Shown here piece by piece: positions 14,101-22,916 of a DNA stretch of 64,000 nt. Where the stretch lies: assembly GCA_034509925.1 (NCBI GenBank), contig CM067526.1:6707001-6771000 (forward strand). The letters run 5' to 3'. The notes beneath the pieces are model-generated. The model did not search any database, was not told where the DNA came from, and worked only from the letters and a program-made list of their open reading frames with translations. The DNA is from Hirudinaria manillensis (lineage: Eukaryota; Annelida; Clitellata; Hirudinida; Hirudinidae). The translations under genes were made by a program, and so were the position numbers. Within the stretch, counting starts at the first letter, position 1; the number at the start of each line of letters is the position of its first letter.

Positions 14101-15372
14101 TGTTAGGTTCGTCTTTCAAGATTTTGTAAAATAAATTCTTTACATGTGTTTGGAGGCCACTTAAATTACGGCCTTTGTTAGGGTCTCGGCTTTCAACAGT
14201 CGGACAGAAACTTTGCATGAAATGTTTTTGCATAATTAAATAATTAATTGCATTAAATGGTCACTCCTTTATTCAATTATGAGTTTAGTATTATACAGCT
14301 TAAATCTTTTTGAAGGACCAGGAAGTGATTTCGACCGAATTTCCAGCCCTTTAAATATCTAATTTAATTTTAAACAATTTAGTGGTTGTTATAATCAGTG
14401 TGTTGTAATACCAAATAGAAATGTATCTATATTTGTAAATACGATGTTATTTAAGAGACAGAAGCTAAAAATATGAACAAAGCAAGTTAAAAAGTGAAGA
14501 CTTCTTGCATCATTAATTGTCAATGAATGGCAAAGTACGAAACATCTCGTTTATTTTTGCTTCTTACGAACAGCCAGGTATTTTTCAGACTATTGGCATA
14601 TCGTGTTCCATAAAAAATTCCTCGTACAACCTATTGTGCAGTGAAACGAAATAATTCCGTGTGTTTTGCTATTTATTTTACATGCCTTAAAACAATGAAT
14701 TTCTAATAAGATTTCAGGAAAATAACATCGAATTAGTATTAGATAACTAGAGTAAAGAGAAAGATTCGACTGACCGATGGTTGTAATGACAGTGCCACAG
14801 AAGAAGAGGGACTCGAAGAAAGACCAATCCTTCATGACGCTGCTCGATTGGTACTTGAGGGTCTGGGCTGGTAAATCACTGAGAAACTTTTCATAACTGA
14901 GTAGTAGGTCAGCCACGCTTTCCATTTGCATGGTTCTGTTGCTCTCTTCCAACTGGGAGTGAAGTTGGCTCCTGGAAAGACTGCGGTTGTTGTAGATTTC
15001 TTCCACTCTGACGATGAAATCTTCCCTCGTATCCAGCAACTGTTTCCTCAGAATCTTGTCTTGCGGTCCCTCGAGGTAGGAAAAGATGAGTGCTCCGCAG
15101 CTTGCATATCCTCCGAGCAGCAAAAGGAGTCCGACATTTGATTGTACGATCTTGTAAACGCTCGATATGAAATTCTTGATTTTCAAGCAAAAGGTGCATT
15201 TAGACTTGCAACAACCCGATTTTTCTTCCTTGTTTTTGTCGGCAGAGATCTTGGAGAGGTGAGATTCGAGTCTGGAAGTGACGATGTTGTTCGAATATTG
15301 GACAATCAAATCCCTTTCTTTCTTTGGAAACATTCCTAGAAAGCTGATGCCGTTTTCTTCTTCTCTTGACAT
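11175..15372 (-). CDS. Two-pore-domain potassium channel (K2P/KCNK family)
   Basis: Two coding exons, 15372-14775 and 11926-11175, separated by a 2.85-kb intron (1350 nt, 449 residues). Membrane segment M1 is at about residues 79-100 (GLLLLLGGYASCGALIFSYLE), then a long extracellular cap loop with NRS and NRT glycosylation sites. Pore 1 is TTIGYGNVTP near 197-206, pore 2 is STIGFGDITPD near 372-382, and M4 follows (FIYILLGLSLIAMVINVIMEA). Known: K2P channels are dimers giving background K+ leak. The intron splits the first Gly codon of the pore-1 GYG (phase 1), a position I recall as conserved in animal K2P genes. The M2-M3 loop is basic then acidic (KQEDEEEIV). The start is the ATG at 15372 before a cytosolic N-terminus; the frame is open upstream to 15648, so a longer start is possible. 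Subfamily is not assigned. Confidence 0.92.
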
Positions 15373-15648
15373 TTCTGAGTTCGCATGCAACAAAGGAAAT
15401 AAATTGTATAAAAAAAAAACAAGCAAATCGAACGAAAGAAACGTATTACTTAAAACATATTCGTTTGCTCGTGCGCCGAACGCATAAAATTGAAACGGGT
15501 AAATAGCACGCAACACGAGGAAGTTTATCTGGCACAAACCACCAACAGTGGTTGAGATAAACTCGTAGATGGTGCTTAAAACGAAGCATGCTTTCCATGC
15601 CTGGAGTCGCTTGGAAGCTTTTGACGTGTTTGTTATTACAAGCATCAC

Positions 15649-16547
15649 TTAATCGGCTTGTGTTATTAGAATTATTATTATTTTATATTATAATTATAAT
15701 GGTATTACTATTAGACACGTTGAAGTTTATTAGGCAACTTAACAATATTTAGTGACTCTTATAAAACATTTTCCTCATAATGCCTTTTTTTGCAGTAAAT
15801 TAATTTATGTACAAGTGAATGGGCGGAGAAATCCATAAATGGATGGATCTACTTGGATGAGTGGACCAAGACAGGTGGATGGATGAATGGATAAACACAC
15901 GAATGAATGGAAGAGTCGTTTATGTACAAAGACCTCATAGACATGTTTGCAATTTGGTTCTGATATCCGAGAATCTACTTCACACTGTTTGGAATTTCCT
16001 GGCTAACATGGTCAGACACACGTTTCAATTGTCGGCTGTAGCTGATTTAATTGTGAATTATTACCCAATTACCACATTAATATTCAAATTATTTCAATGT
16101 GTTATCAGTTTTTATGTAAATCAACAGATATTAATCAACACTGCCACACAAGAAACGACTAAAATGTGATTAATACTTGTAACATGTGACTAATAATACT
16201 TGTGAAATTTCTGTTAAAATATGTTTTTATAATTGATTAAATCCAGAATTGATTATATAACACACTTCAACGTGAATATGAATGAACTCATTTAAGAACC
16301 TGAAAAGTCAGATGAGTGCAACCAGCAGATTCGACTTGAGGCATATTTAATCTTTAAATTAAATTTTACATATTTTAAAATTTGTGCATTTAGAATTATA
16401 TAATTTAATAATTGCGCATTTAAAGTTTTGTAATTTCCAACGGACTCGTGGTGAGAATTCTAGCCAGCGGTCGATGGATGGTCCACATACCAATTTATGC
16501 CCACACCCTGCCAGATTACTTTACTCCCGTCGCTGATTGGTCCCTTG
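15649..16547. other. Spacer left of the retrotransposon
   Basis: AT-rich, no gene seen. It ends at the sequence CCCTTGTTATTGAAAG, which looks like an unoccupied insertion site for the retrotransposon (see the flanking repeat entries). Confidence 0.55.
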
Positions 16548-16674
16548 TTATTGAAAGATAATTTGAATAATTTCAATGGCAATTATAATAATTTCCTTGA
16601 CGAATTGAGCCAGACAAACAGCTTGCAATCAATTCAAAGCCAGGCTCAAGTAAGGGGCGAAATTATGCTGACGA

Positions 16675-16732
<58 letters not shown>

Positions 16733-16751
16733 TAATATTAATAATAACCAC
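16548..16751 (+). repeat. Outer direct repeat, left copy (204 bp)
   Basis: From TTATTGAAAG to AATAACCAC. The same sequence occurs at 22205-22417 and differs, as far as I can see, only by three AAT units in its microsatellite. It sits outside the LTR rather than inside it. A retroviral-type integrase gives target duplications of only 4-6 bp, so a 204-bp duplication is not a normal product of integration. Confidence 0.85.
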
Positions 16752-16962
16752 CGGGGTCTGATGAATTAATTAACGTAAGGATATCTTTATTGGATTTAAC
16801 TAATGGCAATTACGGCTGGACGACTTGGTCGATTGCTTGTCCTGACGGAACTGCCTAATGACTCGAATCGCTAGATTCGACTTCGAAATAAAAGATTCTG
16901 AATATTAACTAAACTTAATTAATTAATTATTTAATTAATTAATTAATGTCAGGGATCCAACA
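16751..16962 (-). repeat. Left LTR (3' LTR), missing 9 bp of its outer end
   Basis: Matches the right LTR from CCGGGGTCTG to GGGATCCAACA. The outer nine bases TGTTGTAAC seen at 21984-21992 are absent and the LTR runs straight into the outer repeat. Contains AATAAAAG, so on the minus strand no clear poly(A) signal was assigned. Confidence 0.85.
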
Positions 16963-16975
16963 TTGCCCCCTCCTT
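16963..16975 (-). other. Polypurine tract of the retrotransposon
   Basis: Read on the minus strand it is AAGGAGGGGGCAA, directly before the 3' LTR start TGTTGG. This is the expected plus-strand primer site for an LTR element. Confidence 0.75.
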
Positions 16976-19900
16976 AAATCTGTTCGTCCCGAACAGGCTG
17001 TTCTGTCTCGCCGTGGTATTTTGCTAATCGATTGCTGTGGACCACTTTCATTCTAGTCCTTGCTGATTTCTGCATGCGGTATACCACGTCGTTTATTTTC
17101 TTTATGATTCGGTATGGTCCTTCCCAATCTTTTTGTAACTTTGGCGACTTCCCTTTTTTTCGTTGGGGGTTGTATAGCCAGACTAGTTCATTTTCTTTAA
17201 AGCTTATATCATTGGCTTGCCTATCGTATCTCGCTTTGGCTTGATCGCTATTAACACTAATATTTTTCCGGGCAACCTGGTGTGTATCGGCCAATGTATT
17301 TCTTAGGCTTGAAACGTAGTCACATGCCGACTTAGGTTCCTCTGCTCTTCCGAACATCATATCGGCAGGAAGACGAATCTCCCTCCCGAATGTCATTTTC
17401 GATGGACTGATTCCTGTCGTTTTATGCACGGCTGTCCGGTAGGCCATAAGGAAAAGTGGCAGGTATCTGTCCCAGTCATCTTGCTGTTCACTTACCATTT
17501 TTGACAAATACTGTTCCATGGTCCTATTAAATCTCTCGACCATACCGTCCGATTGCGGATGCAATGCAGTGGTTCTTGTTTTATGTATTCCAAGGTTTTC
17601 GCATAGCTCTTGAAATATTTTCGACTCGAAATTCCTTCCTTGGTCCGAATGTAACTCTAATGGCACCCCGAATCGACTAATCCAATTATTTACGAGAGCA
17701 TCAGCTACATTTTCCGCCTCCTGATTTGGCAGTGCAAACGCTTCGGTCCATTTGGTGAAGTAATCGCTGATCACTAATATGTACCGATTTCCCTTCTTTG
17801 ATGCAGGGAATGGTCCGGCAATATCCAAAGCTATTCTTTCAAAAGGTACTCCCACATTATAGGGTTGCATTAGTCCTTTAGTCTTCTTTTGAGGACCTCT
17901 ACTGGTTGCGCAATTATTGCACTTTCTACACCACTCCTCAACGTCTTGTTTGTAGTGCAACCAGTAAAACCTCTCCCTCACCTTCCTGATGGTTTTATTC
18001 ACTCCTAGGTGTCCACCTGAGGTTCCGTTATGGAATTCTTGTAACACCTCAGAGACGCGAGATCTCGGAAGTACTATTTGAAGGTGATAGTCGGTGCCAT
18101 CCTCTGTTTCCCACTTCCTATGTAGGAGTCCATTACTAATTCTCAAGGAATCCCATTGTGCCCAATAGGACTTAGTAACTTCTCCGTGCTCCGCTATCTG
18201 TTGCCAATCTGGTTTCACCCCGGCCTCCATCCACTGTAGTATGGGTGCAAGTGCTTCGTCTCTTAATTGCAGATCTCGTAACCCGCTTTCTGTCCAAGGT
18301 TCGGGAGTCGTGATACGAATTTGTCGACATTCTTCGGTCTCCTGTTTTTTCTCTGCGTTGTTGCAGTGTCTGCAGTTAAGTTGACAAGGACGTCGTGATA
18401 GCGCATCAGCGTTGTTGTGTATTTGACCTCTCCTGTGTTCAATATTGAACTGAAAACCCTGTAGTCTTTCAATCCACCTCGCCATTTGACCTTCTGGGTT
18501 TTTAAAGTTCAACAGCCACCTCAGAGAGGCGTGATCCGTTCTTAGCAAAAACGGCTGGCCCAAAAGATATTTCTGGAAGTGTTTCATGGATTCTACTGCT
18601 GCTAATAATTCTCTCCTGGTTACGCAATAGTTTCTTTCCGCTTTGGACAGTGAACGGCTATAAAATGCCAGAACTTTTTCTTCGTTTCCAACCTGCTGGG
18701 AAAGAACTGCCCCGATTCCACAGTTACTGGCATCTGTATCGAGGATAAAAGGTAATCCGGGAATAGGATATGCCAGGATCGGTGCCGTTGTCATAGCTTC
18801 TTTCAGATTATCAAATGCTTTCTCACAGCTGTCGTTCCAGATAAATGGCTTGCCTTTTACAGTAAGCTCATGAAGGCTTTTTGCGATGTTTGAAAAGTTG
18901 GCAATAAATCGTCTGTAATAGGTACAAAGTCCTAAGAAGCTTTGAAGTTCTTGGATATTTTTGGGTACAGGCCAATTTTTTACTACCTCGATTTTATCTG
19001 GATCTGTACTAACACCTTCAGAAGACACGATATGGCCAAGGTATTTGACTTCTTTTTTAAAGAGTGAGCATTTCTTTGGACTCAGTTTCATGCCTGCCTC
19101 TCTAATCCTACTAAACACTTCTCGGAGGTTGTCTAAATGTTCTCCAAATGTTTTTCCGACAACAATTATGTCATCTAAATATACCAGGCATACTTTCCAG
19201 TTGAGTCCCCTTAGTATGTGTTCCATTAATCTTTCAAACGTCGCGGGGGCATTGCATAGCCCGAACGGCATGACAGTGAATTGCCATAATCCTTCACCTG
19301 TCGAGAAGGCCGTTTTTTCTCTATCGTCAGGATGTAACTCCACCTGCCAGTAACCACTTTTGAGATCTAACGTGGAAAAAATTTTTGATCCCGAGAGAGT
19401 GTCTAAAGTATCATCGATTCTAGGTAAGGGGTAGCTGTCCTTAAGTGTCATTTCGTTCAGCTTTCTATAGTCGACACAAAAACGAAGTGATCCATCTTTC
19501 TTTTTAACGAGTACCACTGGTGAGCTCCAGGGGCTATTTGACGGTTCAATAACCCCTTGGTCTTGCATTTCTTTTATCATTTCCTTGGCGTTTGCTCTTG
19601 TAGCTAACGGAAGTGGACGGGGGTTTTGTCGAATGGGTTTAGCACCGGCCGTATTTATTTGATGTTGCACGAGGTTAGTCCTACCCAAAGGGCTGTCTTG
19701 TTCAGCCATTATATCCTGAAATTCGCTAAGCAGCTTTTCCGCTTGTTGATAATCTTCTTTTTGTAGGGTTTTGTTTAAATCTTTCAGGAGATTGTCCACC
19801 AATGGTTTAGGCATGGCATCCCTTTTTATATGCTTATTTCCACTTCCATCTAATGTTAATATGTGTTCTAGGTTCCTGCAAAGTGCGATAGGTGTTCCTG

Positions 19901-21902
19901 CTTTGATCTGTTGTTCCTGGTCAGATAGATTCATTACCCTCAGTGGAACTCTGCCGGTGTTTAGCTTGACTAGTGCTCGTCCTATTAGTAGTCCTTGGCC
20001 AATGCCCGATTGATCTTCGACTGCTCCTATACCAAATTTTGTGTGGTCGCCCTCTAGCCCGCCCCAAATTAAACTTTCCGACTGTGCTGGGATGGTCTCG
20101 TCCTGCAATACTTTTACAAATGTGTCTTTAATTTCTGTACCCCCGTAATTTAAAGGAATTTCCATCGTTCCTTGTTGAAGGGTACCGCCCTTCATGTCAA
20201 TGGAAATTCCATAGCGTCGCATGAAATCCAATCCCAGTATACATTCATCTGTTATATTGGCTATCATAAATTCCTGTTCGAATGACTTGCCTCCTAAATC
20301 CACTGTAATAGTTGTGGTTCCTTGAACTGGCACTAATTCTCCGGTGGCTGTTTTTAGCTTGTAGTTGTTGGTCGTTACTTTACTGTTTCCTACCAACTTT
20401 GGTTGGACAATAGATGTAGATGCCCCTGTGTCTATTACAAGATTATATTCCTTCCCTCCAATTTTTCCTTTAACCTCTAGTGATGATCCTTTTCCCAATG
20501 CCGTAACGTGAAAGACGAGTGGGGCATTTCGAGTTTGCTGAAACGATCTTTGCCCCTTAAAATCAGAAGCTTCAGGTTTTTCTGATTTATAGGGCTCTCT
20601 CCAGTACTGCTGTTTTTTGGAGAAGGTCGTTCTACATTCTCGGGCTAAATGGCCTGGCTTGTTACACCTGAAGCACCTTGGTCTTCTATCTATTTCCTGG
20701 AATCTTAAGTTTCTTTGGGGCTTGCTGAAGTCATTGATTTGTCGGGCTATTTTTTTAATCATCTCTCTGTCTTTGTCATTATCTTTATCTTTCTCCTTGC
20801 CTCTGTTTTCCTGAGCTTCAATTTTCTTTACATTCAAGCTTTTTTGGATTGAGGCTCTTGCCGCTTCTATGGAGATTGCAAACGCCAATGCTTCATGGCT
20901 GGCCTTTATTCCATGAATTTTTAGTGCCATTTTGGTTTCCGCATCCCTTATCCCATCAACGAAGGCGTCAGTTACAATGTTTTCAATGAAATCTGTTGAC
21001 TGTCCTGGATGGGCTAAGTATGCGAGCCTTCTGACATCAGCCTCTAATTCTTGGAGTGATTCGCCCTGTTTTTGCGTACGGTTTTTTAATTCGTTTTTAT
21101 GTACTTCCAGCATGTGGCCATTCCCAAATCTTCTTTCCATTGCTTCTGCTATCTCCGAATAAGCTTTACAGTGCAGCATTGTTTGCAAAAGCTCGGCTGC
21201 CTTTCCTCGCAGTATCATTATCAGCTCTGTTGCTTTTTCCTCTTCGGTCCACTTGTTACGTTCAGCGGCAATTTCAAACTGATGTCTGAACACAGCCCAT
21301 GGCCCTTGTCCGTCGAATAATGGTGGTCTTGTCGTTTTCTCTCTTCCATATGTCTCTGTTTTCGATTCATTGTATTTTTTAAATTTCTCTCTTTCTTTTC
21401 TCTGTTCTTCTTTTAGTCCATCTATTTCTGCTCTGACCTGTTTTCTTAAGTCGGCCATCTCCTGTTCCGTGTGTGATATGAGGTTGGCTACGTCAGTTTT
21501 TACCTCTTCCCGTAGGACATCCATGGCTACCTGGAAGTTGGCTATATCGGATTTCACATCTGACCGCAAAATATCATTGTTGGATTGCATATCCGACCGC
21601 AGAGTATCAATGTCACATTTCATATCTGACCGCAAAGCATCAATGCTGCAAATCATATCTGACCGTAAAACATTATTGTCGGATTTCATATCTGACCGCA
21701 AAGCATCAATGCTGCAAATCATGGCTTCCCAATCTTTGTGAACCCCAAATTCATACTCCGACGGATCGTGATTATTTTCCAAAAGCCATTCCTCGAGCCG
21801 TCCTTGTAGTTCGGCTTTTAGGCCAGTTGCGTCCAGGCCTCGATTCTTTAGTTCTCGTCTCAAATCGGGAACGCGCAAATCGTCCAGTATTTTAGGTCCC
21901 AT
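16974..21902 (-). CDS. Gag-Pol polyprotein of the Ty3/gypsy element
   Basis: One frame of 1642 codons starting at the first ATG after the primer-binding site. In order: SAP-like domain at about residues 8-42 (LRVPDLRRELKNRGL); an 11-residue repeat LRSDMxxxxxx copied five times and further coiled coil to about 200; capsid region; a CX2CX4HX4C zinc knuckle near 408-421 (CFRCNKPGHLAREC); protease with DTGAS near 490; reverse transcriptase with YLDD near 907; RNase H with DTDAS near 1055; integrase zinc finger near 1290-1325; integrase core with D, D and E near 1360, 1418 and 1455. Gag and Pol share one frame with no frameshift. Known: these enzymes copy the RNA into cDNA and insert it. All key residues I can see are present. 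The SAP motif, a DNA-binding fold, is unusual for Gag. Confidence 0.95.
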   Translation of the reverse strand: MGPKILDDLRVPDLRRELKNRGLDATGLKAELQGRLEEWLLENNHDPSEYEFGVHKDWEAMICSIDALRSDMKSDNNVLRSDMICSIDALRSDMKCDIDTLRSDMQSNNDILRSDVKSDIANFQVAMDVLREEVKTDVANLISHTEQEMADLRKQVRAEIDGLKEEQRKEREKFKKYNESKTETYGREKTTRPPLFDGQGPWAVFRHQFEIAAERNKWTEEEKATELIMILRGKAAELLQTMLHCKAYSEIAEAMERRFGNGHMLEVHKNELKNRTQKQGESLQELEADVRRLAYLAHPGQSTDFIENIVTDAFVDGIRDAETKMALKIHGIKASHEALAFAISIEAARASIQKSLNVKKIEAQENRGKEKDKDNDKDREMIKKIARQINDFSKPQRNLRFQEIDRRPRCFRCNKPGHLARECRTTFSKKQQYWREPYKSEKPEASDFKGQRSFQQTRNAPLVFHVTALGKGSSLEVKGKIGGKEYNLVIDTGASTSIVQPKLVGNSKVTTNNYKLKTATGELVPVQGTTTITVDLGGKSFEQEFMIANITDECILGLDFMRRYGISIDMKGGTLQQGTMEIPLNYGGTEIKDTFVKVLQDETIPAQSESLIWGGLEGDHTKFGIGAVEDQSGIGQGLLIGRALVKLNTGRVPLRVMNLSDQEQQIKAGTPIALCRNLEHILTLDGSGNKHIKRDAMPKPLVDNLLKDLNKTLQKEDYQQAEKLLSEFQDIMAEQDSPLGRTNLVQHQINTAGAKPIRQNPRPLPLATRANAKEMIKEMQDQGVIEPSNSPWSSPVVLVKKKDGSLRFCVDYRKLNEMTLKDSYPLPRIDDTLDTLSGSKIFSTLDLKSGYWQVELHPDDREKTAFSTGEGLWQFTVMPFGLCNAPATFERLMEHILRGLNWKVCLVYLDDIIVVGKTFGEHLDNLREVFSRIREAGMKLSPKKCSLFKKEVKYLGHIVSSEGVSTDPDKIEVVKNWPVPKNIQELQSFLGLCTYYRRFIANFSNIAKSLHELTVKGKPFIWNDSCEKAFDNLKEAMTTAPILAYPIPGLPFILDTDASNCGIGAVLSQQVGNEEKVLAFYSRSLSKAERNYCVTRRELLAAVESMKHFQKYLLGQPFLLRTDHASLRWLLNFKNPEGQMARWIERLQGFQFNIEHRRGQIHNNADALSRRPCQLNCRHCNNAEKKQETEECRQIRITTPEPWTESGLRDLQLRDEALAPILQWMEAGVKPDWQQIAEHGEVTKSYWAQWDSLRISNGLLHRKWETEDGTDYHLQIVLPRSRVSEVLQEFHNGTSGGHLGVNKTIRKVRERFYWLHYKQDVEEWCRKCNNCATSRGPQKKTKGLMQPYNVGVPFERIALDIAGPFPASKKGNRYILVISDYFTKWTEAFALPNQEAENVADALVNNWISRFGVPLELHSDQGRNFESKIFQELCENLGIHKTRTTALHPQSDGMVERFNRTMEQYLSKMVSEQQDDWDRYLPLFLMAYRTAVHKTTGISPSKMTFGREIRLPADMMFGRAEEPKSACDYVSSLRNTLADTHQVARKNISVNSDQAKARYDRQANDISFKENELVWLYNPQRKKGKSPKLQKDWEGPYRIIKKINDVVYRMQKSARTRMKVVHSNRLAKYHGETEQPVRDEQI

Positions 21903-21964
21903 TTCTGTCGTCAAAAACTCGCTGTCTTTACCTCTAGTGAATCGATATCTCTTTACGACGTTAA

Positions 21965-21982
21965 ATCCCACTCCTGACACCA
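21965..21982 (-). other. Primer-binding site, tRNA-Leu type
   Basis: Minus strand TGGTGTCAGGAGTGGGAT, one base after the LTR end CAACA. It is close to the complement of the 3' end of eukaryotic tRNA-Leu (TGGTGTCAGAAGTGGGA), with one clear mismatch. It begins with TGG as required for pairing to a CCA tail. Confidence 0.7.
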
Positions 21983-21983
21983 A

Positions 21984-22204
21984 TGTTGTAACCCGGGGTC
22001 TGATGAATTAATTAACGTAAGGATATCTTTATTGGATTTAACTAATGGCAATTACGGCTGGACGACTTGGTCGATTGCTTGTCCTGACGGAACTGCCTAA
22101 TGACTCGAATCGCTAGATTCGACTTCGAAATAAAAGATTCTGAATATTAACTAAACTTAATTAATTAATTATTTAATTAATTAATTAATGTCAGGGATCC
22201 AACA
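21984..22204 (-). repeat. Right LTR (5' LTR), complete, 221 bp
   Basis: On the minus strand it starts TGTTGGATCC and ends GGTTACAACA, so it has perfect 5-bp inverted ends TGTTG/CAACA. It is followed inward by the primer-binding site. Outward it meets TTATTGAAAG directly, which looks like a true integration junction. Confidence 0.85.
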
Positions 22205-22331
22205 TTATTGAAAGATAATTTGAATAATTTCAATGGCAATTATAATAATTTCCTTGACGAATTGAGCCAGACAAACAGCTTGCAATCAATTCAAAGCCAG
22301 GCTCAAGTAAGGGGCGAAATTATGCTGACGA

Positions 22332-22398
<67 letters not shown>

Positions 22399-22417
22399 TA
22401 ATATTAATAATAACCAC
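22205..22417 (+). repeat. Outer direct repeat, right copy (213 bp)
   Basis: Same sequence as 16548-16751 with a microsatellite longer by 9 bp. It begins exactly at the right LTR end and continues into unique host sequence (GCATTCAGTGG). Confidence 0.85.
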
Positions 22418-22885
22418 GCATTCAGTGGTTGTCCTGGTGACGAGGAAGATGGATTGTCAGGTGTTGCTGGAAAATCAATTACAAGCCAGCATGGAATCAT
22501 TCTCCATTATGAAATGGAGATGATGATGACGACGACGATGAAGATGAAGAAGATGGGGGTCGCAACGATAACCTTATTATGATTTTGACTGTTCCTCACT
22601 CTTATGTAATGGCAATGCAGACGGTGATGGTAACTTTTCTTATAATTACAATTATGTTATGTTTATAATAATAATAATAATAATATTTTACATTTATTTT
22701 ACATTTATTTATGCAAATTTATTGCTTTTTGCGATATATCCCCGTTGACAAATCCCCTCGCTTAGGCCGTAAATTTGTTATTTGCACAGCTGAGTAGAAA
22801 GAAAATCAATACAAAAAAATGTCCAGGTTAATTGATAATAAGCAAAAACTAGAATAAAGCTGAGGATAATTTAAATATTATATTC

Positions 22886-22916
<31 letters not shown>

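Larger units (their letters stand above)
16751..22204 (-). mobile_element. Ty3/gypsy LTR retrotransposon, uninterrupted Gag-Pol
   Basis: Minus-strand element: right LTR (5') 21984-22204, primer-binding site 21965-21982, Gag-Pol 21902-16974, polypurine tract 16975-16963, left LTR (3') 16962-16751. The LTRs are identical over the roughly 212 bp they share, so the insertion is young or recently homogenised. The full LTR ends TGTTG...CAACA; the left copy lacks the terminal 9 bp. The order RT, RNase H, integrase places it in Ty3/gypsy (Metaviridae). There is no envelope ORF. Gag-Pol has no internal stop, so coding capacity is intact. Confidence 0.93.

Noticed and set aside
16497..22582. Plus-strand frames containing DNLNNFNGNYNNF and poly-Ile in both outer repeats, which could be a host exon split by the retrotransposon.
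   Set aside because: The frame is mostly AAT microsatellite and low-complexity Asn/Ile/Met; no family or splice support.
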